Shown here one piece after another: positions 47,156 through 58,566 of a DNA stretch of 64,000 nucleotides. The position numbers and the translations under genes were made by a program. Origin of the DNA: Umbilicaria muhlenbergii (Eukaryota > Ascomycota > Lecanoromycetes > Umbilicariales > Umbilicariaceae). Under the pieces are notes generated by a model. It was given only the letters and a program-made list of their open reading frames with translations. It made no database searches and was not told the DNA's origin. The DNA is taken from the NCBI GenBank assembly GCA_000611775.1, contig KK106984.1:3263341-3327340 (forward strand), given 5' to 3'. The first letter of the stretch is position 1; each line of letters starts with the position of its first letter.

Positions 47156-49515
47156 TGCTGCCGGCGAGGGAGGCGGACGAGTTGGAGTAGGAAGAGCCGG
47201 GGCGCTCGGAGAGGACGGGGGTGGGGAGGGGGAGGAGGTCGACGTAGGAGGCGGGGACGATGCCGGTGGTGGGGCCGGAGCGGACTTGGAGCCAGCCGGA
47301 GCCGTCTGGGGGATTTGTTAGCAGCTGGGGATGGTGTAAGAGTGGAGGTGCATGGGGGTTTACTGACCATCTGGCTCGAGGATGGTTACCTCGGTGCCTT
47401 CCTCTACGGAGACTTCTCCGTCTCCGTTTGCTTTGTAGGCGTACAGCATCTTGCCTCGTGGCTCCGAGGACTTTGACGAAAAGCTTCCGTTTCCAATGAC
47501 CGCCTCGTTGGCGGGCAGCTCACTGACGTATTGAGCCGGTGGTGGCGCCACTATTCGGTTCTTTCGGAGGGTGTTTGATGGTTTGCTTGCGGCTGGCTGC
47601 GCAGGAAGTTCTTTGTCGAAGCTTTTTTCTTCCGTCGGCGTTCGTAACGATATTCCTGATACTGATCTGTGTGCGCTAGCAGCGTATCCGGAGCTTAGAG
47701 AGTTCATAGTCTCAGACCTGCTCAGTGTTGGAAGCTCCGTAGTTCCAGCGCGAGGAGCGTGAAGGCCACCATTTGTATGGGAATGATCGGCATTGGCAGT
47801 CTGTTGCCGCTCTGCTTTCAGCTTCTTCTTCTCTTCTTTCGACTGTTCGCCGGGGCACGACGCCGGGACTTTCAACTCGCATTTACTATGGCAAGTGTAG
47901 CCGCAATCTCGACAGTCAAACCCTTTGGCAGATAGACCCCATATCCTTTCCCCGCAGAGGTCGCAATTCGTCGGTATCTTGAATGTCTCCGATTTGAAAT
48001 TGTGGTTCTGGCCACTGAAGGATACGTCGCCCACTGCAGCTTTGATGGTTGATATCTCGATCTCAGCGGTCGTTCGTTTACGCTCGACCTCGTGCAATTT
48101 CTCCTGAATAGAAAACATAGCGCGGACGAGCTCAACTTCGTCACTAGTTTTGTCCTTCCCTGCACGTATATTCTGCTTTATGCGTCGCACATTGTCCAGT
48201 TCTTTCCTTCTTTGATCCGCTTCTGGTTTGAGTTCAGTCAATTGCCCTTTGCTTTTCCCCAGTACGTTCCGCAGAAAGATCTTCGCTGTATCATCAACAG
48301 CCATTGCATCGTCATCATGCCAGACAGGGCTCGGCTCGAATACCATATCCATTGGTTCCTGCCATGGTCCTCCGTTATGACGGACAAACATGATGGAGTC
48401 GAGGCGCGGGTCATTCCGAGGTATTTCCGAGCTTAGATGTTTCAGGTGCTCCGTACTTCTAGTAAGGGTGAAGGTTTCAAGTCGTGCAGCGTGTGACCAT
48501 ATTGAGTTCACTTGGTGGCAGCGACTCTCGGACAGGTCTTGTAAACTCTGTCTCGATACAGATGTGAGCAAAGATAGGAGATCGGTAGATGGAGCTTCTT
48601 ACGTCAAGTAGATCGGGAACATACTCGTGATAATACCGTTCCTTTTGCTTGTTGGTGATGTTGATGTCGATGAGATATGTATTCTAGGCACGATAAGCCG
48701 GTAACCAGCGCATAGTCAGTACCCGGACAGGCAGTACCTTAACATTGTGCATCTCCATAATTTGCTGTTGGTATGCATTTTGTGCCTTTTGCTTCGAACG
48801 GTCAAAAGACGATTCGATCTTTCGCCGCTTGTTCTCAACCTCCTGGCATGCCCCGTCATAACGACTCTTTGTTTTCTTCAAGTTTCCATACGATGCATCC
48901 CTTTCTTTCTCTAGCTTCACTGCATATTCCGCATGGCTCTTCCGGAGTTCTTCGTATCGAGTAGCAAGGTTCTTCAACGGATCCGCAAGCTGCGAAACGA
49001 GCTCTGAGGAGAACCGATCGTGTTCCGCCGCACGTGACTCTAAGGTGGAAAGTTGAGTGGTCCATATCGTGAGAGAGGCGCTGCCCATTGAATAGACGCA
49101 TAAGTGAACGAAGACCAAGGGCTCATGAGCTCAACGCACCTTTCTAACGAGCCCGGCGTCATGGTTGGTGTATCCCCCACACTCAAGCTACTAGACTTGG
49201 CCGCCTTTTTCTCAAAGTATTTTCTAGCCAAGGAGTTAAGCTTTGAGCTGTACTCCTTCTCGATGACGCTGCGTTCTCGGTAGAACTGCTGGATGTCATC
49301 GAGCCATGAAATGCCGTTGGATACCTGTTCCAGAGTGATTCAGCACACACGATGCTTTGCGCCGGCTGTGGAACAACTAAACCTTACCCATGCATTGACA
49401 GGCTTGAAGCCATCCTAGATATGTCGTAAGCCTCTGCTACATCCACGAAGCTCTACCAGTTCCTTTGTACCTTCAGCTCCGCCCCGAAATTCGCGGCGAT
49501 ATCAACATCGCCCAT
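46896..49515 (-). CDS. BZZ1: BZZ1-like F-BAR, C1 and double SH3 protein (7 exons, 756 aa)
   Basis: Bzz1/syndapin-type adaptor that bends the plasma membrane at actin patches and recruits the Las17/WASP machinery during endocytosis. Exons (minus): 49515-49471, 49414-49388, 49324-49140, 49080-48738, 48683-48603, 48547-47368, 47305-46896, all joined in frame with GT..AG introns. Residues 1-300 hold the F-BAR part (NGISWLDDIQQFYRERS, then WTTQLSTLES and coiled coil). A C1 zinc module lies at about 409-458 (HNFK...CDLCG...CRDCGYTCHSKC). SH3-1 is at about 592-648 (LYAYKANGDGEVS) and SH3-2 at 697-756 (VEALYEYEA...VPANYVKEV). Length fits ascomycete orthologues. A poly-Thr run lies between the SH3 domains. 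Confidence 0.92.
47125..47157 (-). repeat. GTC microsatellite coding for poly-Thr in BZZ1
   Basis: About eleven GTC triplets on the + strand (ACG on the gene strand) encode a run of eleven Thr following AGSM in the linker between SH3-1 and SH3-2. Triplet purity implies recent slippage, so length may vary among strains. It stays in frame. Confidence 0.9.
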
Positions 49516-50578
49516 CCTGCCCCGCTAGATCTGGCATCGGAAGGCACTCGCAATGTGAGCAAGCTGAGGCGGTAGGGCCAGCAGGAGAAGGAGGAATACG
49601 ATGCGCAAAGGCGTTTGGTGAGCTATGCGCGGTACCGAAGTGGAGGCTCTGGCGCAGAGTATCGGGGAAGTGCTAATAGGTGGGGGTCCTACAAGGGTCC
49701 GGCCGAGATACAGCGCTAGTACATCCGGATTAAGTAGCTCCGAAATCCGCCCCGCCCCCAACCTCCGCCTTCAAGAATTGGACCGAAGGCGTCGCTGGGG
49801 ACTCTGTCTTAGGGCAGTAACCCCTTCATTTCTCGCGCGTAACGATCCGGATAAGAAAAGGGCTGAAAAGGTGGTCTTGAAGATAGACTCAACGCACTAT
49901 GCAATATATTCTCATCTGGCGCGTCTTACGACGATTCCCTCCTTTATATTTTCAAGCCTAAGAGCTGCATTTCATGATGTATTGATGCCATTTCTCTCTG
50001 GGGCCCATAGGGGTATAGGCTGCTGGAGTCCACAAAGTATGGAAGTTGATCTATAAGTACTAGTTAAGTTTGGGAACGACACAACCATGTCCCGCTATAG
50101 CTTGGAACAGATAGTACAGTCCCCTCTTCTTGAACCCTTCAAGAGGGTGGCGCGCCTTGAATAACAATACCAACTGGAACCATAACGTTGCGATAATATG
50201 TGACAGAGAAAAGTACAGAGGCAGGATGCAGAGAACGAAAGCCGCAGAAAATATTTCCGTATATACGAATCCGTGGTACCAAGTCACCACCCAGACGTCA
50301 CCACATTCACTGTCCAAGAAATGTCCGAATCCTTGGACATCCTATAAGATGCACATAAAAACCGAGAAGCAACTCGACAAGAGAACAACACAAGCAACGC
50401 CCACTTGCAAGCCTGCCAACTGTGTTGCCACGTCATGTTTATATTATATTTCATGATGCAGCCCTCGCGCCGATACGTGAACTCCGGGAAGGGACGTCTC
50501 CTCTATCATGCCAATTGATAGTGTTCCACCGTTCTACAGACATTTGCAGAGGCTTGTGTGTGAAATGGTCATTGGCTA
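49516..50578. other. Intergenic region upstream of BZZ1, downstream of the histidine kinase
   Basis: 1063 bp without a convincing gene. A 143-codon + strand frame (49625-50056) has no recognisable domain and an opposing frame overlaps it, so I do not call it. The region should contain the BZZ1 promoter (both neighbours are on the minus strand) and the kinase terminator. I see no clear TATA box. Confidence 0.5.
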
Positions 50579-53500
50579 TCATTGCCATTGCCTCGCCATC
50601 AGCTTGTCCATCTTGGGTATAAGCTCTGCGATCTGGAAGGGTTTCGGCATCACATCATCCTATGCCCACGTCAGTCTCGATGCGCGGGATAGAGCATTTA
50701 CACCCCTTTGGTGTTCATGGTCTCAGGAAGAAGGAGATAACCTACCATTCCAGCTGCAATAGCAGTATCGATCTGCTCCATCCGCGCATTAGCGGTCACC
50801 GCGATGATAGGTATGTGCCGTAGAATCGACCCTTCATCTTTGAGCTCTCGGATCCTCCGGGCACAAGTAAGGCCGTCCATGATGGGCATCTCAAGATCCA
50901 TTAGAACGATGTCGATGTCGTCCTCGCTTGCGCTATCTTTCCATAGCTTAGTCCTCTGGAGTACTTCCAGGGCTTCTTGTCCATGGTTGGCAACGTATAC
51001 CGTACATCCAGCCCGTTTCAGTTGTTTGCTTAGGACTTTCTGATTGACGAGGTTGTCTTCCACCAGGAGAACAATGTGTTTCTTAGCGACTTCTCCTTCT
51101 CCGGTTTCCTCAGTTGTAGTTCCGTTGGCCAGATTGTTGGATACATTCAGCTGTTGGTTCTTCGGGGATGTCGAGTGAGCAGACACCGATGTAGGCTTTC
51201 TCTGCGCATCGTCGGCGTTGGCGGCTGCGTCGGCTCTCCTTCCTTTGATATAGAAAGCGAAGGTACTACCCTCGCCAGCCGCTGATGCCACACCAATTTC
51301 GCCCCCTTGGAGCTCTGTAAGTTTCCGGGAGATGAAGAGACCGAGCCCAGAACCGCCATACTGTATAATCATCAGTCACAGGAGCAAACATCATTCCTCA
51401 AAAGAATAACCTACCTGAACATGAGTCCTAGGACTCGCTTGTGAGAACCGATGAAACAATCGAGTCTTCTCCTCGGTACTTAAACCCCTGCCAGTATCTT
51501 TTACTGCAAAATACAGATAGACAATCTCACCGTTACCCCAGTCCGGACTGAGAACCAAGTCCTTCTTCGACTCCACATCATTTGACGGGAACCACTGCAC
51601 TGTCTTATCCTGATCGTGCGGTGGTATGTTCACAGATGCCCCAAGGCTGACTGTGATCATGCGCTGTGTCTCAGAGCGAGTAAATTTGATCGCCTACATG
51701 TGATTAGCGTAGATTTTCTAAGAAGAGCCTCAGGAGATGTTACGTTGGTAAGTATGTTGATAAATACTTGCGTGAGGCGGGACGGATCGCAGAAGGCCCA
51801 CTCAACGTTGCACTCCTTGTATGATGGCTCAAGCAGGAAATGCATCTTTATATCGTGTGACTGCAGCTCTCCTTGGAACATCTTCAATATCCCTTTGACA
51901 ACAGCCTCCGGCTGAACAACAACCGGTGTGACCAGCAACATATCCGAGTTGAGCTTAGAGAGTGTTAAGATGTCATTTATGATGCGAGTTTGATGCTGAG
52001 AACAAAGCGATATGATTTGTGCCGCCTCAAGTATACTTTGCACAATCTCTTCGGATAAGGGTGTAGATCTGTGTGCAGCTGACATGTAGATGGCCAAAGA
52101 CGTGGTGATATCGTCTGCACACTGTAGGATCGCGCTCAAGGGGTTCCTCATCTCATGTGAAGTAATGTCCATGAACTGCTCTTGCTGCCTTTTGGCTTCT
52201 TCCGCGTCGATTCGGCTACGGGTCTGAACCGATTCGGCCCATTTAAGTTGAGAGATATCTGCCGTGCAGCCCATGATGCTTCTTACCGACCCGTCCTCGT
52301 CTCGTTCTGGGAAAGCCATGACGAGCAGCCATGCGGGTTCTTCAGTTGGCTTGCCGCTCGTATTGTTGATCCATGGTTTTGTTACTCGGATTTCGAATCT
52401 GACATCTATCTTACCAACAGTGACTTTATCCCACTCCTCCCACAAGAGGGGGTGGTCTTCCTCGGCAATAATCTTCGCAAAAGACAACGGATAGTGATCC
52501 TCCGGGGCTCTTCCATGGCCAGTCATTTCATAAAATTGGGAGTTTGCCCACATTACCAGACCTTCAACACTGATGTAGAACATCCCTAAGTAGGGTGAGC
52601 CCATGAACTCTGTTACAGAATAGACGGTTTGCTGGTAGAATACACACCACATGGAGCTAGCTCTGCCATTTGCTTGAATTTCTTCTCGCTTTCGGCTGCT
52701 TGCTGCGTACGGATGATCAACTCTTCCGACAGAGCTGCCCTCTCGAGGGCGTGTTCTTGGGCGTGCTTTTGAAGGCTTATGTCGGTAATACCTATGGTAG
52801 AATTAGCAATGTAGAACCGGAGGAGTGGATGCCATGCATGACTCACAACCCATTACGCTCTTGACTGATCCGTCCTCATTATGTTCCTGGGTAGCAGATG
52901 CGAGAATCCATGTAGGTGTGGACTTCCCACTTGTCTTGTCGTACCATTTCTTTTTAAGCCGTAGCTCGAAAGTGCGTGGAATATTTTTGTCGGCCAGATT
53001 AGACCATTCGTTGAGCATAAGATCCTGGTCTTCCTCGTATACCGCATCCATAAAGGACCTGAAACAAGTCAGCATGAAAAGATACTACTGACAGCGGAAA
53101 ATGTACATTGGGGTTTGCAGGCTTCTGTCGTGACCGGTAATTTCATACCCTATAACAGTCAGATGCGATAGTGCGTGTTGGTACATGACTGTGGAAGTGG
53201 CTCACAGGGTTCATTCGCAAAGATTATTTCGCCTGCTTGGTTTATATAGAACAGCCCGACAGGTGTCAGTTCCGCCAGTGCTTTGAATTTTGATTCACTG
53301 TTGGCAACTTCCTGTGTCGTCAATGCCAATTTCTCAGCAAGGTTGGCACGCTCGACAGCCTCCTCAGCTCTTTCTTTCTGCATTTCTTGAAGATGCACAA
53401 GCTGGCTGATGTCGGTAATCATAGATGTAACGCCTAGGGTTGATCCGTCTTCGTCTGATACTTCCGGATAAGCATGGATGAGCACCGTTGTACAATATTC

Positions 53501-55776
53501 TGCGTTGTCTTCCACTTGATTTGGTGGACGAAATCTCTTCTTCAGCCTTAGATGACAGTCGATGGATTTTTGCTCGACCATCAGTGTGTGCCAATGAGTC
53601 CCAAACACTGAAAGATCTTCCTCCAATATAGTCTTAATCCAGGACATGGGGTCCACTTCACTACGCGGATGGCCGGTGATGTGGAAAAATGCGTTATTGG
53701 AGAAGAGCAGCTTTCCCGCGGAATCGCAAGAACTGAAGCCGACTGGCATCAAGTCAACAATGCGAGCAAATCTAGGGATGTGTTAGTTTCGCGAGTGCCT
53801 GCGCAGGGACTACTGCGTACCTCTTCTGGCTCTCTTCAACCTCCTGAGTCCGTAGTGCTAGCTGTCTAGATAATTCTTCTTGATTCAACGTCGCTTGCTC
53901 CATCAAGACCGCTGAATGTAAGGCTGTTGAAAGCTGCCCGCCCAACAACTTAATGAAGCGCTGGTAGTCGTCGTCGTATGGTCTTCTGGGATTGAGCCCA
54001 ATGAGTAAGAACCCTAGTGTCCGAGTCCCAGCCAAGAGCGGGAAGATGACAGCCGCTGAAGGCTCACCATACCCCCTCCACTGAATCCCCGCGGTTAAGG
54101 TCTCTGGCAGATCGCCATTTCGCTTTTGGAGCATAAGAGGACCTCCGTATAGCATGGCTTTCCGGAAATACGGTATGAACCCTTCGTCGCAATGTTCAAA
54201 ATCGACTCGATTTGGCGCCGACACATGACCTTTCGGTACTCCCAGTGTTCCCTGCAGAATGGCGAGCTTAGGCTCAGAGGTCTTGTCCGACTTGAGATCG
54301 TTGCTCAGCGAATATAGTAGGGCGAACGGTATGTCTAGGTGGTTGGGTTCAAGACCTCGCAGAAGACAAGACCAAAAGGAATGCATATCTGTAGCAAACG
54401 CGACAGAAATCAGTGTCTTTGTTCGCCGATCTGATACAGTCTGTCTTGTTGTTTCGAATGTAGGATTGTAAAATCCCTCTATATTGCCGGTTTCGCCGCG
54501 GAGGGGAATCATGCTCCATGAGAAGAAAGACCTTCAGCACATAGATCAGCAAGGGCAACGTCAAATCCATAGACAATCCCAAGTGCGAGTCTGTTCCCAA
54601 AGTCTTAATAAAAAGAGGATCTCATACAGCACGCCTCAGCGTGGAGGTGCAGTGATAAAATCATTGAAAGCGGTAAGAATGAGAAAGTACGATATATAGC
54701 AGCAAGATACGATGAATGAACAATGTCAACAATGCTTGGCAACAAGGAGCTTGAGATTCCATGAAGACCCAGTAACGGCGATGCTTCTAATGAAGAAATA
54801 TTCATACTCTTCAAGATAGTCATGTCGTTCTATCAAAAACCGTGTATTCTCTGCCATCGTTGCTTGCCTCGTGAGCTCCGCGGCAAAAACGAATTCATGG
54901 GAAACCTCGGGCCAAGCATGTTCAAAAGTCCTACCCATCATATCTGGGTGCTTTCTAGCAGCCACAACGACATATGGCTCATTGTACAGTATCACCTTAC
55001 TCGGCCCCCTAGTAAATCGGTCAGTCACGTTAGGGTAGGAGGCTATCGGGCTAGGCTACCGACCAGTACATAGCAGCAGGACGAGGATCCGACATCAGTA
55101 GAACGGTCATCTGTCGCAAATGATACGACCAACTCTCAAGGGGGCCCAGTCCGGTGGCTGACCAGTCTATGCTCATGAAGAATTGGATGTGTGGTGACGG
55201 TGGTAAGAGCTTCGTCCAAGCAGGAGGCTTTGCGGCACCAAATTGCGGCTGGACAGCGTCGGCAGATCTGTGAATAGCTTGACTCGGATAGTGTTTGCTC
55301 TGTGCGGCGGTTGGAGGTTCCTTCGCATGCGACGACGACCCAACCGGGACAGTCAGGGCGCTGCCTACCCGCTGGACGTGATTCCCACTGATGAGTCTCC
55401 ATCGTCCTCTCAGAACAAAGGAGGTCCAAACCACGCCATCATACAAGAAGCCCAGCGAACTGCCATCCACCGAGACAGCATGGCTCGTCGAGTTCAGCGC
55501 CCATTCCTTGAATTCCGAGTATGTCCTTGATTCGCGCAGGCCGCATTCCAACTGTAACTGCGTAGTTCCGAAGACCACCTCTTGTAGGCCAGTGGAAGAG
55601 CGCAGAGACGCATTGCAGAAAACCGGTTCTAACTTTGTATCATCCCGGCGCGCCTCCAAGTCCAGAATAAAGGTTGGCCTTCCGTCATGTTCGAGCAACT
55701 CCACAAGGCCAATCGCATCGAGATGTTCCAACGCAGGGCTCGGCCCGAGAGCCGAGCTATTGCCATCAAGCCCCAT
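50579..55776 (-). CDS. Hybrid sensor histidine kinase with several PAS domains (11 exons, 1468 aa)
   Basis: A cytosolic-looking two-component sensor: no transmembrane segment is seen. Exons (minus): 55776-55064, 55008-54808, 54531-53821, 53771-53206, 53149-53107, 53058-52847, 52791-52648, 52585-51744, 51693-51415, 51360-50746, 50659-50579. The N-terminal PAS-like segment (residues 190-300) and a GAF-like region (310-520) are followed by three PAS repeats beginning VDLMPVGFSSCD, LAELTPVGLFYIN and MAELAPCGMFYIS. HisKA has SHEMRNPLS (His about 1007). HATPase has ILTNAIKFT, DTGRGL and GSGLGLF. The receiver has VEDN, LMDLEMP (Asp about 1392) and the Lys of MPKPF. All catalytic residues are present. 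It would pass phosphate to an Ypd1-type carrier. The signal is unknown. Confidence 0.92.
54532..54807 (-). other. Unusually long intron (276 nt) in the histidine kinase gene
   Basis: Donor GTATGA after LEE and acceptor GCTGAAG before SFFSWSMIPL. Every other intron in this gene is 48-86 nt. The join restores a continuous protein (DYLEESFFSWSMIPLRG) typical of these kinases, so the boundaries are supported. The interior has no open frame in phase. It may contain an unspliced alternative exon or an inserted fragment. Confidence 0.7.
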
Positions 55777-56800
55777 ATGCTAGTTCGAGGGTCGAGGATG
55801 TTCTGCCCCTGCTGCAGTCGGTGTGTTTCGACAGGCAACACGTGGCACCTGCGCAGAGAAGCGCGGGAAAAATAGCGAGTTGACGGAAATGCGGGAGAGG
55901 TTGAACTCCTCGACCGTGGATGGCCTAGCTCCTTATCCACGTTTTCGACAAGCCCATAAACTTCTATGGCAATAGGACCGATTTCGTGACATCGCTACTG
56001 GTTCAAGAGCAAGCAGATCAGCAATCATGTACCGCCTCAACTGGCAAATGGAGAGAAGAAAGAAAAAAGAAAGAAGGGCAGGCGAGCTACCTGAAGAGGG
56101 TGCTAACGCCGTCCCTGTTTCAGCGCGCGAACACGATGGAGACGGTCATGTGCAGGTCGAATAGAGCCGAGCGTACAAATACTGAGTGCGAGATAAAGAC
56201 GCAGTCTCCATCCACCGCGATAATAGGGAGGTTCGTCGAGGTTGCACGTTCGAGGCCCAAGACTCGAGCGTCGAGAGTCGAGAGTCGAAAGAGTCCTCAG
56301 CCAGGATTGGCCTCGCTTAGTGCAAGGGCGGTCGATCCCTGTCGGAGCAGGTGCCTCGTTGGGGCCGTCGATAGCGCCTTGGCAAGCCAGAGAAGGGTTC
56401 GCGGGACTCAGACGAGCCAGAGCGGCACCGCTGACAGCCTACACAGGCCTCACGACCAATGAGGGTCGTCATGGGCCGCCCCAAACCGGCTCTCCAAGAC
56501 TACTCCGAGCAAGACCGCTGGGGATTCATCTATGACAGCTTGAGCTTCTCCAGCAATTCACCTGATCTGCTGCGACCGACACTACAGCTGGCGGTCCATG
56601 CAAGCCTGACCCGAAACAGATCTTGCTCGTCATGGCACGTGACTTGTCCCAGAGTAAAGCTACACCGAGATACGGGCTGAGGATGCGGGCTGAGGATGCG
56701 GGCTGAGGGTCCAGGACAGTTTGCTTGTCAGGCATCATGTCTGTATGAAATATTGAAGAGTAGAGTATTCGAGCCAATGCTGGGTATCACATCTATCATA
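55777..56800. other. Intergenic region between carrier 3' end and kinase 5' end
   Basis: 1024 bp. It should include the kinase promoter (right of 55776) and the carrier terminator. I see two small low-complexity patches: GTCGAGAGTCGAGAGTCG near 56270 and a GGGCTGAGGATGC repeat near 56677-56708. Overlapping short frames on the + strand (for example 55986-56462) carry no domain and are not called. Confidence 0.5.
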
Positions 56801-58124
56801 TCACTCCGGCAGCGTCCTCATCACGGCTTCAAATGCCACCAGCGCCATTGCATTGGCCGGGAAAGCCCTATCAGCCGGTCAGTAGGGACAGCCGTGCAGA
56901 TCATACTCTCTTACGCACCTTAAGAAGCATGGGAGGAAACCCCTCCAATAACCCTTCCACCCATTCTCCCGCCAGATTGCGTTCGCAGCGTCCCTCCACC
57001 CATGGAACCTCCGCTCGCCCCCTGCCAACGGCGCCCCAAGCGGATCTGTCATAATGCGTTGCTTGACCACATCAGACGGGTAAGATGTGATCCAAAAGAT
57101 CTGGGCGCTGAGTCCGCCGGCCCAGAAGTTGATGGAAGGGGTGGAGAGGGCTGTGTGGTTTCGGAGAGTCTGAGAAATCAGATCATAGGAGCCCCACCAA
57201 AAGAAGAAGAACGAACGAAAGAGCAACGTTGCTGAGAGGCCGTGGTAAATACCGCGGAGGCCGTGGGCTAGATACTAATGACCGCCATGGTGAATAAGGC
57301 TGCTAACCGACAGCAACAAGAAAGGGCCGCCCCCGATCATCTAATAGAGAATTACTTACTATCTTTCTGGTACAATCGATGGGGCCGCTATAAAGTCTCT
57401 TGCTCTTGTCGACTGCATATTGGATCTGCAGTCGTGCTTTGATGTGCTCGACAGGAGCGGCGATGAAGCTGACGGTGGCACCAGCCATTATGCCAGCTAT
57501 GCCGTGACCAACCGCAGGAAGCTCAGTCGCAGCCTGCTCACGAGTCTCACCGGTATCCTGCATAGCTGGTGGTGTGAGGGAGAAGATGTTGGGGTTAGAA
57601 AAGACATTTTCATGGAGGATGCGACGGTAGAAGGTCAAGGAGCCGAGCATGCTAGAAAATGTCAGAATTCTTCTGGCACAGTGGTCGATCAGATCGTATC
57701 CTACACTGAATCCATAAACATCCATCCCACTAAAGGAGGGGTAGCGCCCTTGTATAGGCCCCTGACCCCTTCATTACGGACTGTCTGAAGCAAACAATCG
57801 AGAGGTCCCTTGAATTGAGCCTTTTCTGTAGTCTGCAGACGGACTTTGATAGTATCAAAACTGAAACAGGTCAACCGAACGTCGCAAGGACAAAGACAAG
57901 GAAACGAAGAACATACGGATGCCCCACTGCACATGCTGTTAGCTTAGCCCTAAAACAGCCGGGGTAAAGTACTTACCACTCAGCTTGGCAATGCCAGAGA
58001 AAATGCCCGCGACGAAACCCTTGTAGTTCTTGTGCTTCGTGACCCGCCGGGGCTCTCTCTCAACAAGAGCTTCATTACCTTTATTGCTGCTGTCTGGGTT
58101 GACAAGATCTAGACTCCCGGACAT
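56801..58124 (-). CDS. Mitochondrial carrier family (SLC25) protein, Ymc1/Crc1-like (6 exons, 342 aa)
   Basis: Inner-membrane solute carrier with three repeats. Exons (minus): 58124-57977, 57926-57917 (10-nt microexon), 57860-57705, 57651-57360, 57274-56919, 56867-56801. The three signature motifs are visible: [14 protein letters not shown] (first repeat, spanning the microexon), [15 protein letters not shown] (second) and [13 protein letters not shown] (third). They are accompanied by Gly-rich even-numbered helix motifs such as [15 protein letters not shown] and [11 protein letters not shown]. The middle motif with Glu-His resembles Ymc1/Ymc2 and carnitine-acylcarnitine carriers, which move amino-acid or acyl derivatives. 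The exact substrate cannot be told. The exon 4/5 join has an alternative in-frame choice one codon apart in sense. Confidence 0.9.
57917..57926 (-). other. 10-nt microexon of the mitochondrial carrier gene
   Basis: The gene strand reads CAG, then TGGGGCATCC, then GTATGT. Without these 10 nt the frame is lost and the conserved PFDTIK motif lacks its leading VGHP. Upstream intron (50 nt) has a GCTAAC branch-like site 12 nt before the acceptor. Downstream intron is 56 nt. Each side has canonical splice signals. Confidence 0.85.
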
Positions 58125-58566
58125 CGACCGGCGAAAGAGGAAAAACCACAGATGAAATCAGCACGTGTACAAGGGCAGATCAATCTACTAACAGAAGAAA
58201 ACTCAAAGCACACGAAAGCAAAGCCGTGGACAATCGTGTATCGACATGTATTTTAATCGGATGTTTACCTTACAAAGGTAGGAGAGTGATGACGATGTCA
58301 TCTTGCATCTGGCGAGCCCCTGGTCGATTTGCGCGGGACATCTAAACCGGAGATCGGCCGGGCAAAGTCAACCTGCAGCCCCTCAGCCCTGCAGCCCTGC
58401 ATCATCCCATCGTCTCCTTGGCGAGGCATGAGAATCCATCGTCAGAAAGAAATAAAGATGATCGTCCTCCACACTCCACTACCAGCCCATCCGCCTCTTC
58501 CTCTTCCTCTTACTCTTCCTGTGGTCAATCTCGACTTCCCGCCGTGACCCAACTACCACAACCACC
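58125..58566. promoter_or_regulatory. Divergent promoter between carrier and GT8 genes
   Basis: 442 bp separate the two start codons, which point away from each other. A pyrimidine-rich stretch (CCTCTTCCTCTTCCTCTTAC, near 58492-58515) precedes the GT8 start, as is common just upstream of transcription starts in filamentous ascomycetes. No TATA box is evident. Shared regulation is inference. Confidence 0.55.

Noticed and set aside
47044-47370. Minus-strand frame with a long Asp run, and + strand frames across BZZ1
   Set aside because: These are other-frame readings of the GTC microsatellite and BZZ1 exons.
49625-50056. 143-codon + strand frame in the BZZ1 upstream region
   Set aside because: No recognisable domain, overlapped by an opposing frame, and it lies in the expected promoter. 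It could be real but there is no support.
55986-56535. Overlapping + strand frames between the kinase and the carrier
   Set aside because: Arg/Ser-rich products typical of non-coding moderately GC-rich DNA; two frames overlap each other and neither shows a domain.
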